This document shows, one piece after another, positions 54,755 to 63,810 of a stretch of DNA of 64,000 nt. The notes beneath the pieces are model-generated. The model had not been told where the DNA came from, searched no databases, and saw only the letters and a list, made by a program, of their open reading frames with translations. Position 1 is the stretch's first letter, and every line of letters begins with the position of its first letter. The position numbers and the translations under genes were made by a program. The stretch is from assembly GCF_003286595.3 (NCBI RefSeq), contig NZ_CP132985.1:434001-498000 (forward strand), read 5' to 3'. The stretch comes from Aerococcus mictus. Lineage in GTDB: Bacteria; Bacillota; Bacilli; Lactobacillales; Aerococcaceae.

Positions 54755-55567
54755 TTATGATTCGTTTTTAGGAATAAAGGCAGTGCCAATATCAGCCCCT
54801 GCTAAGAGGTCAAAGATTTGGCTAGGCTCTTCGGAAGACATAATGACTAAGCGACGACCTTCTTTTAGGGTTTTAGCAGCTGCCTTCAGCTTACTATGCA
54901 TACCGCCTGTAGAGAAGGTCGAGCCCTTATCACCTGCCATGGCCAGATAGTCATCGTTGACTTCATGGATGATGGAGAAGCGTTGGGCTTGGGGGTCACT
55001 GTTCGGATTAGCATCATAAAAGCCGTCCACGTCGGTTAATAAGATAAGCAGGTCAGCTTCAACAATGGAGGCCACCAAGGCAGAGAGGTTATCATTATCT
55101 CCAAAACGTACTTTATGGTCCATTTCATCGACGGCAATGGCGTCATTTTCATTAACGATAGGGATAATTTGGTGTTTGAGTAAACTGGCAAAATTATTTT
55201 TCAAATTGGCTAGAGAATCATGGAAATCAATCACGTCTCTAGTCATGAGGATTTGGGCGACTGATTTATGATAATAAGAGAAAAAGCGGGCGTAGGTATT
55301 CATTAGAGCCACTTGACCGACCGCGGCAACGGCTTGTTGGTCGGGAATATTTTTGGGGCGCTTGGGGAGATTCAGTTGGGCACAGCCCACACCCATGGCT
55401 CCCGAAGAGACTAAGATGACTTCTTTTCCACTTTGGGCAAGGGAAGAGATCACATAAGCTAGGCGGTCAATGCGTTGGTAGCGGATATTGTTGGTCGACG
55501 TCATCAGGGAATTGGTACCCACTTTGATAACAATTCGCTTGGCGTCTTTAAGAGAATCACGATGCAA
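54755..55567 (-). CDS. proB: Glutamate 5-kinase (short form without PUA domain)
   Basis: 270 residues. First step of proline synthesis, phosphorylates glutamate. Amino-acid-kinase fold: RIVIKVGTNSL, LVSSGAMGVG, NENDAIAVDE, FGDNDNLSALVA and TDVDGFYD. The C-terminal PUA domain of the long form is absent, as in many lactic bacteria. The start is TTG at 55567, eight bases after GTAGG. An extended -10 on the minus strand lies upstream. Confidence 0.95.
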   Translation of the reverse strand: MHRDSLKDAKRIVIKVGTNSLMTSTNNIRYQRIDRLAYVISSLAQSGKEVILVSSGAMGVGCAQLNLPKRPKNIPDQQAVAAVGQVALMNTYARFFSYYHKSVAQILMTRDVIDFHDSLANLKNNFASLLKHQIIPIVNENDAIAVDEMDHKVRFGDNDNLSALVASIVEADLLILLTDVDGFYDANPNSDPQAQRFSIIHEVNDDYLAMAGDKGSTFSTGGMHSKLKAAAKTLKEGRRLVIMSSEEPSQIFDLLAGADIGTAFIPKNES

Positions 55568-55601
55568 GATCTTTACCTACTTTCTTAACTCATTGCCAAT
55601 A

Positions 55602-55610
55602 ATTGTAGCA
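55602..55610 (-). promoter_or_regulatory. Extended -10 promoter of proBA
   Basis: Minus-strand TGC-TACAAT (55610-55602), about 35 bases before the proB start. No good -35. Confidence 0.5.
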
Positions 55611-55650
55611 TAATTTCCTACAATTAGCCGCTAATATTTAGCCGGCATGG

Positions 55651-55659
55651 TGGTATACT
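55651..55659 (+). promoter_or_regulatory. Extended -10 promoter of the VanY-type gene
   Basis: TGG-TATACT, 29 bases before the ATG. Back to back with the proBA promoter. Confidence 0.55.
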
Positions 55660-55687
55660 AGGCATAATTAAAAAGGGAGGGTAAAAA

Positions 55688-56629
55688 ATGAAAGATTGGT
55701 TAAAAAATCACCCTAAAGCCTATATTTTGGGACTTATTTTACTTTATGCAATCATCCTACTTGGAGTAGATATTTATTATCCCAGTTTCAAAGCCACCAA
55801 CGAAGCCCAGCAGGAGGAAAAAGTTAGTCCAGACGATGAATTGGCCCAATTGAATCAAAAATTAACTGAGAAAGAGATAGGAGTGGCTGATTTAAAAGAC
55901 CAACGTATGCAGGGTGTGACCCTAGCAGATGTCCAAGCCCACCATCCCCAATACTCACTCACAGAGCTTATCCAAGCTATTCCGACCGAAGACCAGCCAG
56001 GTGATTGGCGGCTAAAAGTGGTTAATCCGCTTTTTCCCTTGACTGAACCAGTGGATATTCAGACCGCCACTGCCTCCAATGGTCAGCTTTATGATGAGCG
56101 TATCGAAGACCCTCTCAATCATTTAATGGAAGCCGCTCAAAAAGCCGGCTATCCCTTGACTATCGTTTCCGCTTATCGGGATGTCGATAGCCAGGAAAAG
56201 AACCGGCAAAGCATGATTCAGATGTATCAGGCAGGGGGCGCAAGTTTAGAGGAAGCTAAGGCTAAAACTGATGCCTACGTGGCCCCAACCCATGCCTCAG
56301 AACACAGCACTGGTTTAGCCCTAGACCTCTTGGGGACCGATTGGGTTCAAGCTAAGCGGGGGCTGGAAACGGACTATGCTAAAGAGGCTTCAGCCCAATG
56401 GCTTAGGGACCATGCTCAAGACTATGGCTTTATCCTCCGCTACTTAGAAGACAAGGAAGCTGTCACGGGTTATAATTTTGAGCCATGGCATTACCGCTAT
56501 GTAGGGGTTCCCACTGCCCAATATATTAAGCGTTACCAGCTCACTTTAGAAGAATATTTAGTCTTATTAGCCGCTCGTCAGGGGCAAAAACTCACTTACC
56601 AAGTGGATCCATCCTTGCCTACTGATTAA
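55688..56629 (+). CDS. D-alanyl-D-alanine carboxypeptidase, VanY/DacY (LAS) family
   Basis: 313 residues. N-terminal membrane anchor (about 10-28), a charged linker, then the LAS metallopeptidase core: SAYRDVDSQEKNR, HASEHSTGLALDL (zinc ligands H and D) and GYNFEPWHYRYVG (catalytic E and third ligand H). It trims the terminal D-Ala from peptidoglycan stem peptides outside the membrane. No vancomycin-resistance genes are nearby, so a housekeeping role is likely. Start ATG after AAGGGAGGG. Confidence 0.93.
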   Translation: MKDWLKNHPKAYILGLILLYAIILLGVDIYYPSFKATNEAQQEEKVSPDDELAQLNQKLTEKEIGVADLKDQRMQGVTLADVQAHHPQYSLTELIQAIPTEDQPGDWRLKVVNPLFPLTEPVDIQTATASNGQLYDERIEDPLNHLMEAAQKAGYPLTIVSAYRDVDSQEKNRQSMIQMYQAGGASLEEAKAKTDAYVAPTHASEHSTGLALDLLGTDWVQAKRGLETDYAKEASAQWLRDHAQDYGFILRYLEDKEAVTGYNFEPWHYRYVGVPTAQYIKRYQLTLEEYLVLLAARQGQKLTYQVDPSLPTD

Positions 56630-56630
56630 G

Positions 56631-56660
56631 GAGTCTGGGACAAAACTCTCAGACTCTTTT
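56631..56660 (+). terminator. Terminator after the carboxypeptidase gene
   Basis: GAGTCTG / CAGACTC stem, 12-base loop, then TTTT. Confidence 0.8.
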
Positions 56661-56694
56661 CAAAATACGAACAATCTAATCAAAACGTGTTCCA

Positions 56695-56787
56695 GTCACA
56701 GGACGAACGTCCGCTTCAAAAACTGATAACGCTCAGTTTCACTGAGCTTATCTCAATTTTCTCCAGCGATTTCGTCCTTTGTGTGAC
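56695..56787 (+). repeat. Long-hairpin intergenic repeat, copy D
   Basis: GTCACA / TGTGAC and GGACGAA / TTCGTCC form the base, GCTCAGT-TTC-ACTGAGC the apex. The shared positions TTCAAAAA, AACG, CTTAT and ATTTTCTCCA match copies A-C although the paired bases differ. It sits between convergent genes and may serve as terminator for the HAD gene. Confidence 0.75.
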
Positions 56788-56797
56788 TGTCACACTC

Positions 56798-57976
56798 TCA
56801 CTGATTAATAGCTTGGCTGAGATAGGCCTGGTCTTGACCAAAGGGGATGGTTTCTTGGGAAGGGCGCAAAGCTCCCGTATTATTGTCCCGGCCCTGGATA
56901 AAATACACCTGCTTAGGCTTGGCGTATTCTTTTTGGGCCTGGCTGACAAAATCTTGGGTCTTATCATTTAATAAACGGTTGAAGAGTACCCGGGTGGTGG
57001 AGGGAGAGAAGGCTTGAAACATCTGATAGTCCCCCATACTATCGCCAAAGACCGCCAAAGGTTCTCTATCTTGGTGTCTGGGTTGGATGAGCTCTTGAAT
57101 GGCTTGGACCTTACCTGCTGCCTTAGTAATCGGTGCATGACTTTCTAATTGGGCTTGGTAGCTGCCGGCCTCATCCTGTTTATAGGACATGCCGATAATC
57201 TCGGGCGGGTCAATCGGGTAGAAATATTTGACAGCCGTTTCCACCAGACTTTGGGGACTAGCGCTCACAATATAAGTGGCGATCCCAGCCGTATGCAAGC
57301 TCTGGTAGAGCTTAATCAATTCATTGGGAATGCGCAGCCCCTGGCTAAAGTGGGTGCTAAGACACTGTCTTGGGTCTCCTGACAAGGAGTAGGTCCAAGT
57401 GAAGTCTTTAATTGGAGCCCTTAAGCCATAAGCCAGGGCTTTTTTACCGAGGTCGACAAAGTCGGCTTCAGTGAAGTTTTGATAGAGAAAACTTGGACAG
57501 GAAGCGCCTGCTTGCTTAGGGAAGCGCTGGTTATAAGCCAAGTAAAAGGTTCGTATCTTACAGAAAAAATTGAAGAGTAAGGGATCAGCCTCAAGCCGGT
57601 CTTCTAGAGATTTTTGGCTTCTCTGATAGTTGTCTCGTTGGGGATAGAGCTTTTGGTAGTCAGCGATAATATCATCGATGAGCTCTTGAAAGCTGATTTG
57701 AGGTGCTTGGTCACTTATAGCTTGGTCGAGAGCCGCTTTATTTTGCTTTAAGCAGTTCTCCATTTCAGTAGGGGTTAATTGATAGGCTAAGTGGGCAGCG
57801 GTGTAGACCATGGTGTGGTCTTCAATATCGTTAAAGATGCTGGTATGGTCAAAGTCAAAAACAACATAGTTTTTTTGAGCTAGGGGAGTATCCCTTTGCT
57901 GTTGATGATTTTTAATCAACTGGTCAAGTCTTTGGTAGAGCTGAGGTTCCCAATTTTGGGAGGCAAGGTGAGGCAT
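56798..57976 (-). CDS. HAD superfamily phosphatase
   Basis: 392 residues. Motif I VFDFDHTSIF (nucleophile Asp and general acid Asp, about residues 46-49), motif II YIVSASP near 240, and motif IV VFGDSMGDYQMF near 310. A long helical cap lies between motifs I and II, as in the HAD-IB (SerB/phosphocholine phosphatase-like) group. No signal peptide, so cytosolic. Substrate not identifiable. No operon partner. Confidence 0.8.
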   Translation of the reverse strand: MPHLASQNWEPQLYQRLDQLIKNHQQQRDTPLAQKNYVVFDFDHTSIFNDIEDHTMVYTAAHLAYQLTPTEMENCLKQNKAALDQAISDQAPQISFQELIDDIIADYQKLYPQRDNYQRSQKSLEDRLEADPLLFNFFCKIRTFYLAYNQRFPKQAGASCPSFLYQNFTEADFVDLGKKALAYGLRAPIKDFTWTYSLSGDPRQCLSTHFSQGLRIPNELIKLYQSLHTAGIATYIVSASPQSLVETAVKYFYPIDPPEIIGMSYKQDEAGSYQAQLESHAPITKAAGKVQAIQELIQPRHQDREPLAVFGDSMGDYQMFQAFSPSTTRVLFNRLLNDKTQDFVSQAQKEYAKPKQVYFIQGRDNNTGALRPSQETIPFGQDQAYLSQAINQ

Positions 57977-58168
57977 GAGGAGTCTCCTTTCAAGGTGAAA
58001 AGTTAGGACACAAGGTCCCTTTGCTTAAGCCTATCATACACTAGTTAGGCAAGGGAACCTAGCTTTAAGGGAAAAAGATTAATGGTATAATAAATCTGTA
58101 AACTTGACTGAAGAAAGGGTAAAGACTAAGCATGATCGATTATTTCGACATAGCTTTGCAGTCAGCTA

Positions 58169-58177
58169 TGTTATAAT
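58169..58177 (+). promoter_or_regulatory. Extended -10 promoter before the gene at 58209
   Basis: TGT-TATAAT, 32 bases before the chosen ATG. It lies inside what would be the N-terminal extension of a longer frame, which argues for the shorter start. Confidence 0.5.
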
Positions 58178-58208
58178 TAAAGTAATCGACTTTGAAGGGG
58201 GCTCTATC

Positions 58209-58757
58209 ATGCGAATTGATGAACTATATACGAAACTCAATGAACTAGGTTTTATCGAAAATTATTATGTCGTCAATAAGAAGCATAATGATGAACCAGA
58301 AACGGAACGTGTGCTCAAAATCTATGATGATGAATTTAAATTAGCTGAGATCTATATTGATAAACCTTACATGTTAAGAACCAGCTATGGTGGTTTTGAT
58401 GCCAGAAATCCTTTAGAAAAGCAAGCCCTACTCAAAATCTTAGTTGAATTCGCCTCTACACCAGTTAACCGGCGACAGAGTGAATTATATTTTGCCTATT
58501 ATAATGATTTAAATAATATTTCTCATTATATTAAACGTTTGAGCAATGGCCGGTTAACCGATGAAATGATTCCGATGGCTTACTTTCGCACCCTAAACGA
58601 TGAACAACTCAATGCTTATCTTTTTAACACGGCTGAGTTTGACGACTTCCCTAAGGATTATCAACCCCGTTTTACACCGGATTCTTTTGTTAAAGTACGC
58701 CCTTATGAAGAAATGATTGAACATTTAGAGGGACGTTATCCCCATGACGATGAATAG
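58209..58757 (+). CDS. Conserved-looking protein of unknown function
   Basis: 182 residues from ATG at 58209 with GAAGGGGG eight bases upstream (product MRIDELYTKLNELGF). The frame extends upstream to 58104 but that part covers a promoter. Mixed alpha/beta, no membrane helix, with YYVVNKKHNDE, LKIYDDEFKLAEI and a C-terminal acidic tail. It looks like a small cytosolic protein; I do not recognise the family. Phage-like or accessory features are absent nearby. Just before the TPR gene. Confidence 0.7.
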   Translation: MRIDELYTKLNELGFIENYYVVNKKHNDEPETERVLKIYDDEFKLAEIYIDKPYMLRTSYGGFDARNPLEKQALLKILVEFASTPVNRRQSELYFAYYNDLNNISHYIKRLSNGRLTDEMIPMAYFRTLNDEQLNAYLFNTAEFDDFPKDYQPRFTPDSFVKVRPYEEMIEHLEGRYPHDDE

Positions 58758-58862
58758 GGAATAATGACCACATTAAATTCTAAGCTAGAGCATGACAGAA
58801 CCGACAATAAGGAAATAAAACAGTGATAAACGCTGAAAATGGGAAAAATTGAGGAGATTAGT

Positions 58863-59921
58863 ATGGACGAACAACAGCAAAGTCTGTTAAATGATTTAAG
58901 TAAAAACTTTACGGGAAACTTTAAAGACGATATGACCTATATTGTTAGCAAGGTCAAGGATCATTTCCGTGATTTACAAGAGGATGAGGAATTACGTCAG
59001 CGAATTGAGAAAGTCCTTCTAGATGCTTATCCTGAAGAAGAGGAACCAATTTTACGTTTATGGACAGATTTGACAGATCGTTCTGATGATGATTTCATCC
59101 AACATATGAAGGAATTAATTGATGAAGGGAAGGCCACTGATGCCCAGTTTGAAATGAATCTCTTTATCAATGCCATGGAAGCTGACTTTATTGAGTATAA
59201 GCCTAAACCTAATGTAAAATATTATTCGATTAATGACTGGATCGACTTATTTATTTTCACTTGGTATGAACCTCAAACACTCGAATTGCGTCCAACCAAA
59301 CGCGATTATTCCAAAATCTATAATTCCTACGCTGAAGTGCTGATGGCTGCCAATGAATGGCAGGAGGCCGCTGAAGCCTACAAGCAAGCCCTGCTTTGGA
59401 ACCCCTATAATGCTAAAACTATTTTTAATCTGGCAGGGGTTTACCAATTGATGGAACAATACGGGATGAGCTTTGCGACGATTTTGAATGGTTTTCGTTA
59501 CGCCGTAAGACGGGAAGACTTCTCCCGGGGTTATGCCTATCTGGCTTATTTCTATGAGAAAAAAGATGACCTAAAAACTGCGACTCAGTTATACTACCTG
59601 AGTTTAGCTTGGTCGGATAACTCCCGGGCCCAAGAACGTTTGGCGGTTATCGAAGAGGAAATGGGCTACTTGGAGCCGGCCCTTGAAGGTGAAGCCCTTC
59701 AAAAATTTAAGAAAGATTACCGTATTAACAACTATCCGAATGCAGAAATGTTGAATGGACTCAAGGCCGCAGCCAGTCGGGCCATGGCCCTACATTCCTA
59801 TGAAACCGCCTATGTTTATTATGGCCTCTACATGGACTTGGTTGACTCACCTGAAGACTATATTGTGAAGATGATTCGGGAACTGGATTACCGTTTGAAA
59901 GGTAACCAGGACTGTGAATAG
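58863..59921 (+). CDS. Tetratricopeptide-repeat protein
   Basis: 352 residues from ATG at 58863 (GAGGAG six bases upstream). The first 140 residues are acidic and helical. From about 160 to 260 there are TPR-like helix pairs (SYAEVLMAANEWQEAAEAYKQALLWNPYNAKTIFNLAGVYQLM, cited here as positions about 165-205; key residues A8, Y11, A20, P32), then less regular helices. TPR proteins serve as adaptors. Partners unknown. No signal peptide. Confidence 0.8.
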   Translation: MDEQQQSLLNDLSKNFTGNFKDDMTYIVSKVKDHFRDLQEDEELRQRIEKVLLDAYPEEEEPILRLWTDLTDRSDDDFIQHMKELIDEGKATDAQFEMNLFINAMEADFIEYKPKPNVKYYSINDWIDLFIFTWYEPQTLELRPTKRDYSKIYNSYAEVLMAANEWQEAAEAYKQALLWNPYNAKTIFNLAGVYQLMEQYGMSFATILNGFRYAVRREDFSRGYAYLAYFYEKKDDLKTATQLYYLSLAWSDNSRAQERLAVIEEEMGYLEPALEGEALQKFKKDYRINNYPNAEMLNGLKAAASRAMALHSYETAYVYYGLYMDLVDSPEDYIVKMIRELDYRLKGNQDCE

Positions 59922-59958
59922 TCCCATGTAGCCAGTGAACATCAATTGATAGAGAATA

Positions 59959-60024
59959 AAAAGTGCTTCAGACTAGTCTGATTTCCCTATAGGGAAGATC
60001 GACTGGCCTGAAGCACTTTTCTTT
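59959..60024. terminator. Bidirectional terminator between TPR and AraC genes
   Basis: AAAAGTGCTTCAG mirrors CTGAAGCACTTTT across 36 bases that contain an inner TTCCC-TATA-GGGAA hairpin. Flanking A and T tracts allow use in both directions. Confidence 0.85.
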
Positions 60025-60057
60025 TGACTTAAGAGAGAGGCATTGAAGCCTAGTTTC

Positions 60058-60888
60058 TTAATGTTTACGAAGATCGTGGGGTGGGTAGTGGTAGTGTTTT
60101 TTGAATGCGCGGTAGAAGGAAGAATAGTCATTAAAACCCACCTTTTGCCAGGTGTTTTGGATCGATTCACCTTGGCTAATTAAGTCCTGGGCCCGTTCTA
60201 ATCGTTTGTTGATGATGTATTGGTGGAGGGTGGAATGGTAAAATTCTTCAAATAAACGATTGAGGGTGGAGCTACTATAAGCAAAGCGCTTGGAAATGAG
60301 CGATAAGGGCAAGTCTTCAGCCAGGTGACTGTCAATAAATTGCGCAATGGCGGTGGCTAATTCATAGCGTTGGTCACGAATATGGGGGTGGAGGTGTTTT
60401 TGCTCAAATAAGTGACAGCAGTCCACCAGTAATTGACAGGTTAAGGCAAAAAGTCGCTTTTGTTGGAGCTGGGTCTTGGCATAGGATTGGGTTTGATTCA
60501 TTTCAGTAAGTACCTGGTTGAGGTATTTCCAATCATGACGGTCAACACTTAAAATCTGCATTTTAGCAAAGAGTTGATTAATTTCAGGAGTAGCGATAAA
60601 GCTATCGCTGACCGCTTCCAAGTAGGGGTCACCAATAGCCAGAAGAAAGCCCAGATGTTCCTGGTCCTTGTCGATCTTATCAGTCTTAAAGTTGACCCGG
60701 ATATTGGCAGGGAGGGAAACGACCTGCTGGCTTTGGAGAGTTAGGCTTTGGTTGGGCGTTTGGAGGTCTAAAGCTTTTTGGCTAAAGAGCATCTCCTGAC
60801 GGTGATAAAGGGAACGATTATAGGTCAGCAAATTGTCTTTTTTTAAAGCGGTGACTTTGATCCGGTAGGGAACTGATAAGAGTGACAT
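60058..60888 (-). CDS. AraC family transcriptional regulator
   Basis: 276 residues. The C-terminal 100 residues carry the two AraC helix-turn-helix motifs (LPLSLISKRFAYSSSTLNRLFEEF and the QKVGFNDYSSFYRAFKKHY region, positions about 200-223 and 247-265). The N-terminal 170 residues fit a cupin-like or beta-rich effector domain. Activators of this type usually act on nearby sugar or stress genes. Here the next gene is dapA in the same direction, 124 bases away with its own terminator, so no clear target. Confidence 0.85.
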   Translation of the reverse strand: MSLLSVPYRIKVTALKKDNLLTYNRSLYHRQEMLFSQKALDLQTPNQSLTLQSQQVVSLPANIRVNFKTDKIDKDQEHLGFLLAIGDPYLEAVSDSFIATPEINQLFAKMQILSVDRHDWKYLNQVLTEMNQTQSYAKTQLQQKRLFALTCQLLVDCCHLFEQKHLHPHIRDQRYELATAIAQFIDSHLAEDLPLSLISKRFAYSSSTLNRLFEEFYHSTLHQYIINKRLERAQDLISQGESIQNTWQKVGFNDYSSFYRAFKKHYHYPPHDLRKH

Positions 60889-60965
60889 AAAGAGAGACTC
60901 CTTTTTGTGTTCTATTATTAATAAAGTATTTTAATATAAATACCGAGTCAAGTAAATCGATAATA

Positions 60966-60995
60966 AAAGGGCTGAGACTTTTGCCTCAGCCCTTT
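60966..60995. terminator. Terminator after dapA
   Basis: Perfect 11-bp stem AAAGGGCTGAG / CTCAGCCCTTT with an 8-base loop. On the minus strand the 3' side is followed by TTATTATCG. Confidence 0.88.
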
Positions 60996-61012
60996 CGTAT
61001 AATTTGAAGGCA

Positions 61013-61900
61013 TTAAATGATGCCTAGGGAATGCATTTCAGCTTTAATTTTTTCGACTAATTCACTATCCGGAGCCGTTAAAGGTAGGCGGGTAGGCCCC
61101 ACATTAAAACCAAGTAAGGCTACCGCTGCCTTGATTGGAATAGGGTTAGGTTCAGCAAAGAGTAAGTCAATCAGTGGTTTGTAGTCGGCTTGAATCTTTC
61201 TTGCAGTCTTGAAGTCACTCTTTAGTGCCGCATGGGTCATTTGGTTGACTGCTTTTGGCGCAATATTGGCTAAAACAGAAATAACCCCTTTTGCCCCTAA
61301 ACTCATTAATGGCACGATAGTATCATCATTGCCTGAATAGAAATCGATGGATTGACCGACAGCATGTAAGTTATCGACAGAATGGTTAAAGTTACCGGTA
61401 GCATCTTTTAAGGCCACAATATTATCCACCTTAGCTAATTCTTTGAGGCTTTCTGGTTGAATAGTCATTCCCGTTCTTCCTGGTACGTCATAGAGGATCA
61501 CAGGAATATCCACAGCCCCAGCGATGGCGTGGTAGTGTTCAATGAGGCCTTGTTGGCTGGTTTTTAAGTAGTAGGGGGTGACGGAAAGAATAGCATCCGC
61601 ACCGACTGCTTCACAATCTTTGGTTAATTGGACGCCGTGGCGGGTATCATTGGAGCCCGCACCGGCAATGACAGGAACGCGTCCATTAACATAATCTACC
61701 GCAAACTTAATGACTTCAACTTGTTCTTCGTCGGTTTGAGTGGAAGCTTCACCAGTTGTGCCGTCGATAATGAGGGCGTCAGTACCAGCGTCAATTTGAA
61801 AGTCGATTAATTCTTTGAATACATCAAAATTAACCTTTTTTTCTGCCGTATCCTCATAGGGTGTCACCAAAGCAACGCCTGAACCAGTATAAATTGACAT
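61013..61900 (-). CDS. dapA: 4-hydroxy-tetrahydrodipicolinate synthase
   Basis: 295 residues. First committed step of lysine/diaminopimelate synthesis, joining pyruvate with aspartate semialdehyde. Class I aldolase barrel: GTTGEAST near 46-53, YYLKTSQQGLI, LYDVPGRTGM, and the Schiff-base Lys in VALKDATGN near 163. GTTGE rather than GSTGE speaks for DapA over N-acetylneuraminate lyase. No lysine riboswitch is visible in the short upstream gap. No other dap gene is adjacent. Confidence 0.94.
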   Translation of the reverse strand: MSIYTGSGVALVTPYEDTAEKKVNFDVFKELIDFQIDAGTDALIIDGTTGEASTQTDEEQVEVIKFAVDYVNGRVPVIAGAGSNDTRHGVQLTKDCEAVGADAILSVTPYYLKTSQQGLIEHYHAIAGAVDIPVILYDVPGRTGMTIQPESLKELAKVDNIVALKDATGNFNHSVDNLHAVGQSIDFYSGNDDTIVPLMSLGAKGVISVLANIAPKAVNQMTHAALKSDFKTARKIQADYKPLIDLLFAEPNPIPIKAAVALLGFNVGPTRLPLTAPDSELVEKIKAEMHSLGII

Positions 61901-61995
61901 ATCTAACCCCTCCGTTTAATAATTATAAATATTGAATTGTGTGGAATATTATTAACAATTAATTTAGCACGCTAGCAGGCCTTTGTCAATTGTCT

Positions 61996-63153
61996 TTATG
62001 AGTAGATATAGGTACGCGGAACCCGTTCGCTAATGCCACAAGTAATTTCATAGGCAATGGTATGGTTATATAAGGCCAGGTCCCAGGCCGAAATGTGGTT
62101 GCCTTGGTCATCGCTACCAATCAAGGTGACTTTTTCGTGGAGGGGGAGTTCTTTAGGGAGAGCGACCATGCATTGGTCCATACATACCCGCCCCACAATT
62201 GGGCACTTGTAACCAGCGATCAAGACTTCAAAGCCAGAGGAAGACCTTGGTAGCCCGTCAGCATAGCCAATCGGAAGGGTCCCAATCCATTGATCCGATT
62301 CAGTGGTATAGGTCGCTCCATAGCTAATCGATTCGCCAGCATGTAATTTTTTGACATAGACTAATTCACTTTCCAGGGTAAAGGCCGGTTTTAGCGGCAT
62401 ATCATCTGGAAGGGCAAAATCGGGGCCGGCGGGGCTTTCCCCATATAAACCAATCCCTAGGCGAACGATGTCCATGGTTTTTTCTGGGTACCAGAGGGCC
62501 AGAGCCGTATTGGACCGGTGAATGAGAGGTTTCTTATTAAGGTGAGAAAAATCTAAGGCCTGGATAAAGTCTTCAAAACGTTGGGATTGCTTAGCAACAT
62601 AGTCTTGATCCTTGACTTGATCGCTATCAGCCGTTGCATAGTGGGTAAAAATTCCGTCTAATTCAAAAGCTTCTTGGTGGTCACTGATATAGTCGATAAT
62701 TTCCTGGCCCGACTGACTATCCCGTAAACCAATCCGACCCATTCCTGAATCCACCTTTAAATGCAGTTTTAAAGGGGGAAATTCTTGGTCTGTTGGGCGT
62801 TGGGCGTAAGCTGCTTTTAACCAATCCAAAGACGAGATGGTCAGACTGATATCGTGTTGGGCATGAAGCCAAGCGTCTTCAACCTCGGTAATCCCTAAAA
62901 TGAGGATAGGAGCCTGGATACCGGCTTCTCTAAGGGCCAGAGCTTCATCAGTGACAGCGACACAGAAGCCCTCTGCCCCGGCTTCAGTGAGGGCTTTAGC
63001 AATAGGAATAGAGCCGTGACCATAGGCATCTGCTTTAATGACTGCATATGTCTTGGCTTTAGGGCTAAAGGCATGTTTAAATAGTAGGTAGTTATCAACA
63101 ATATTTGGAATTGAAACAACAACCCGAGTAGGGCGATGTTCGCCACAAATCAT
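61996..63153 (-). CDS. alr: Alanine racemase
   Basis: 385 residues. Supplies D-Ala for peptidoglycan. PLP Lys40 in VIKADAYGHG, the MGRIGL segment, GIGLYGESP, and the catalytic Tyr region YGATYTTES. RVCMDQCMV near the C-terminus matches family. Start ATG after AAAGGAGA. Not in an operon with acpS as often seen; it stands just after the divergent tyrosine phosphatase gene. Confidence 0.96.
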   Translation of the reverse strand: MICGEHRPTRVVVSIPNIVDNYLLFKHAFSPKAKTYAVIKADAYGHGSIPIAKALTEAGAEGFCVAVTDEALALREAGIQAPILILGITEVEDAWLHAQHDISLTISSLDWLKAAYAQRPTDQEFPPLKLHLKVDSGMGRIGLRDSQSGQEIIDYISDHQEAFELDGIFTHYATADSDQVKDQDYVAKQSQRFEDFIQALDFSHLNKKPLIHRSNTALALWYPEKTMDIVRLGIGLYGESPAGPDFALPDDMPLKPAFTLESELVYVKKLHAGESISYGATYTTESDQWIGTLPIGYADGLPRSSSGFEVLIAGYKCPIVGRVCMDQCMVALPKELPLHEKVTLIGSDDQGNHISAWDLALYNHTIAYEITCGISERVPRTYIYS

Positions 63154-63248
63154 AAAAATTCTCCTTTCAAGGACTTTTCATCGTAGCTATATTTTAGCAT
63201 AAATCGGGTCAGGAGCATTAGATTTGTCGAGGCGTAGAGGGAGGCTAT

Positions 63249-63716
63249 ATGATTAGAATTTGTTTTGTATGTTTGGGTAATATTTGTCGCTCACCCATGG
63301 CAGAGGCCTTGATGCGTGAAGCAGTCAAAAAGAACCATTGGGAAAGAGAGGTTCAGGTGGAATCAGCAGCTATTTCTGACTGGGAAATAGGTAATGGTGT
63401 CCACCCAGGCAGCCGTCAAATCTTGGAGCGGGAAGGGATTCCATGGGAGGACTTGATTTCCTCCCCCTTAACTGAAGATATCATTCAAGAGGCAGATTTA
63501 TTAATCGGGATGGATGACCAAAATATTGCCGATATCAAAGGTCTAGGCGCTGACCCCCAAAAAGTCTTCCGCCTCATGGATTTCACCGACCAAGGTGGCA
63601 TTATTGATGACCCCTGGTATACCGGTGAATTTGAATTAACTTTCGAGAAAGTCAGTCAAGGTATCCAAGGGCTCTGTGACTATCTCAAGGAGAATTACCC
63701 CCAGCAATTAAATTAA
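63249..63716 (+). CDS. Low-molecular-weight protein-tyrosine phosphatase
   Basis: 155 residues. P-loop CLGNICRS at 8-15 (CX5R, nucleophile Cys8 and Arg14) and the general acid Asp121 in DDPWYTG. Standard LMW-PTP size. It removes phosphate from tyrosines. It could act on CpsD, since the CpsB homologue in this genome seems inactive, though that is inference. Start ATG after GAGGGAGG; divergent from alr; ends at a bidirectional terminator. Confidence 0.95.
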   Translation: MIRICFVCLGNICRSPMAEALMREAVKKNHWEREVQVESAAISDWEIGNGVHPGSRQILEREGIPWEDLISSPLTEDIIQEADLLIGMDDQNIADIKGLGADPQKVFRLMDFTDQGGIIDDPWYTGEFELTFEKVSQGIQGLCDYLKENYPQQLN

Positions 63717-63744
63717 CCATTTTGAGAATATGTTTTAGAGCGAT

Positions 63745-63788
63745 AAAAAGGCTCCCCCTCGAGTGATCGAGCAGGAGCCTTTTTATTT
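63745..63788. terminator. Bidirectional terminator between the phosphatase gene and metK
   Basis: AAAAAGGCTCC / GGAGCCTTTTT with an inner CTCGA / TCGAG hairpin, between convergent genes. Confidence 0.93.
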
Positions 63789-63810
63789 TGGCATAAGTAT
63801 TCAATGTATT

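Noticed and set aside
61013..61900. Possibility that dapA is an N-acetylneuraminate lyase linked to the nonulosonate locus
   Set aside because: The GTTGE motif and overall pattern favour DapA, and the gene is over 20 kb from that locus.
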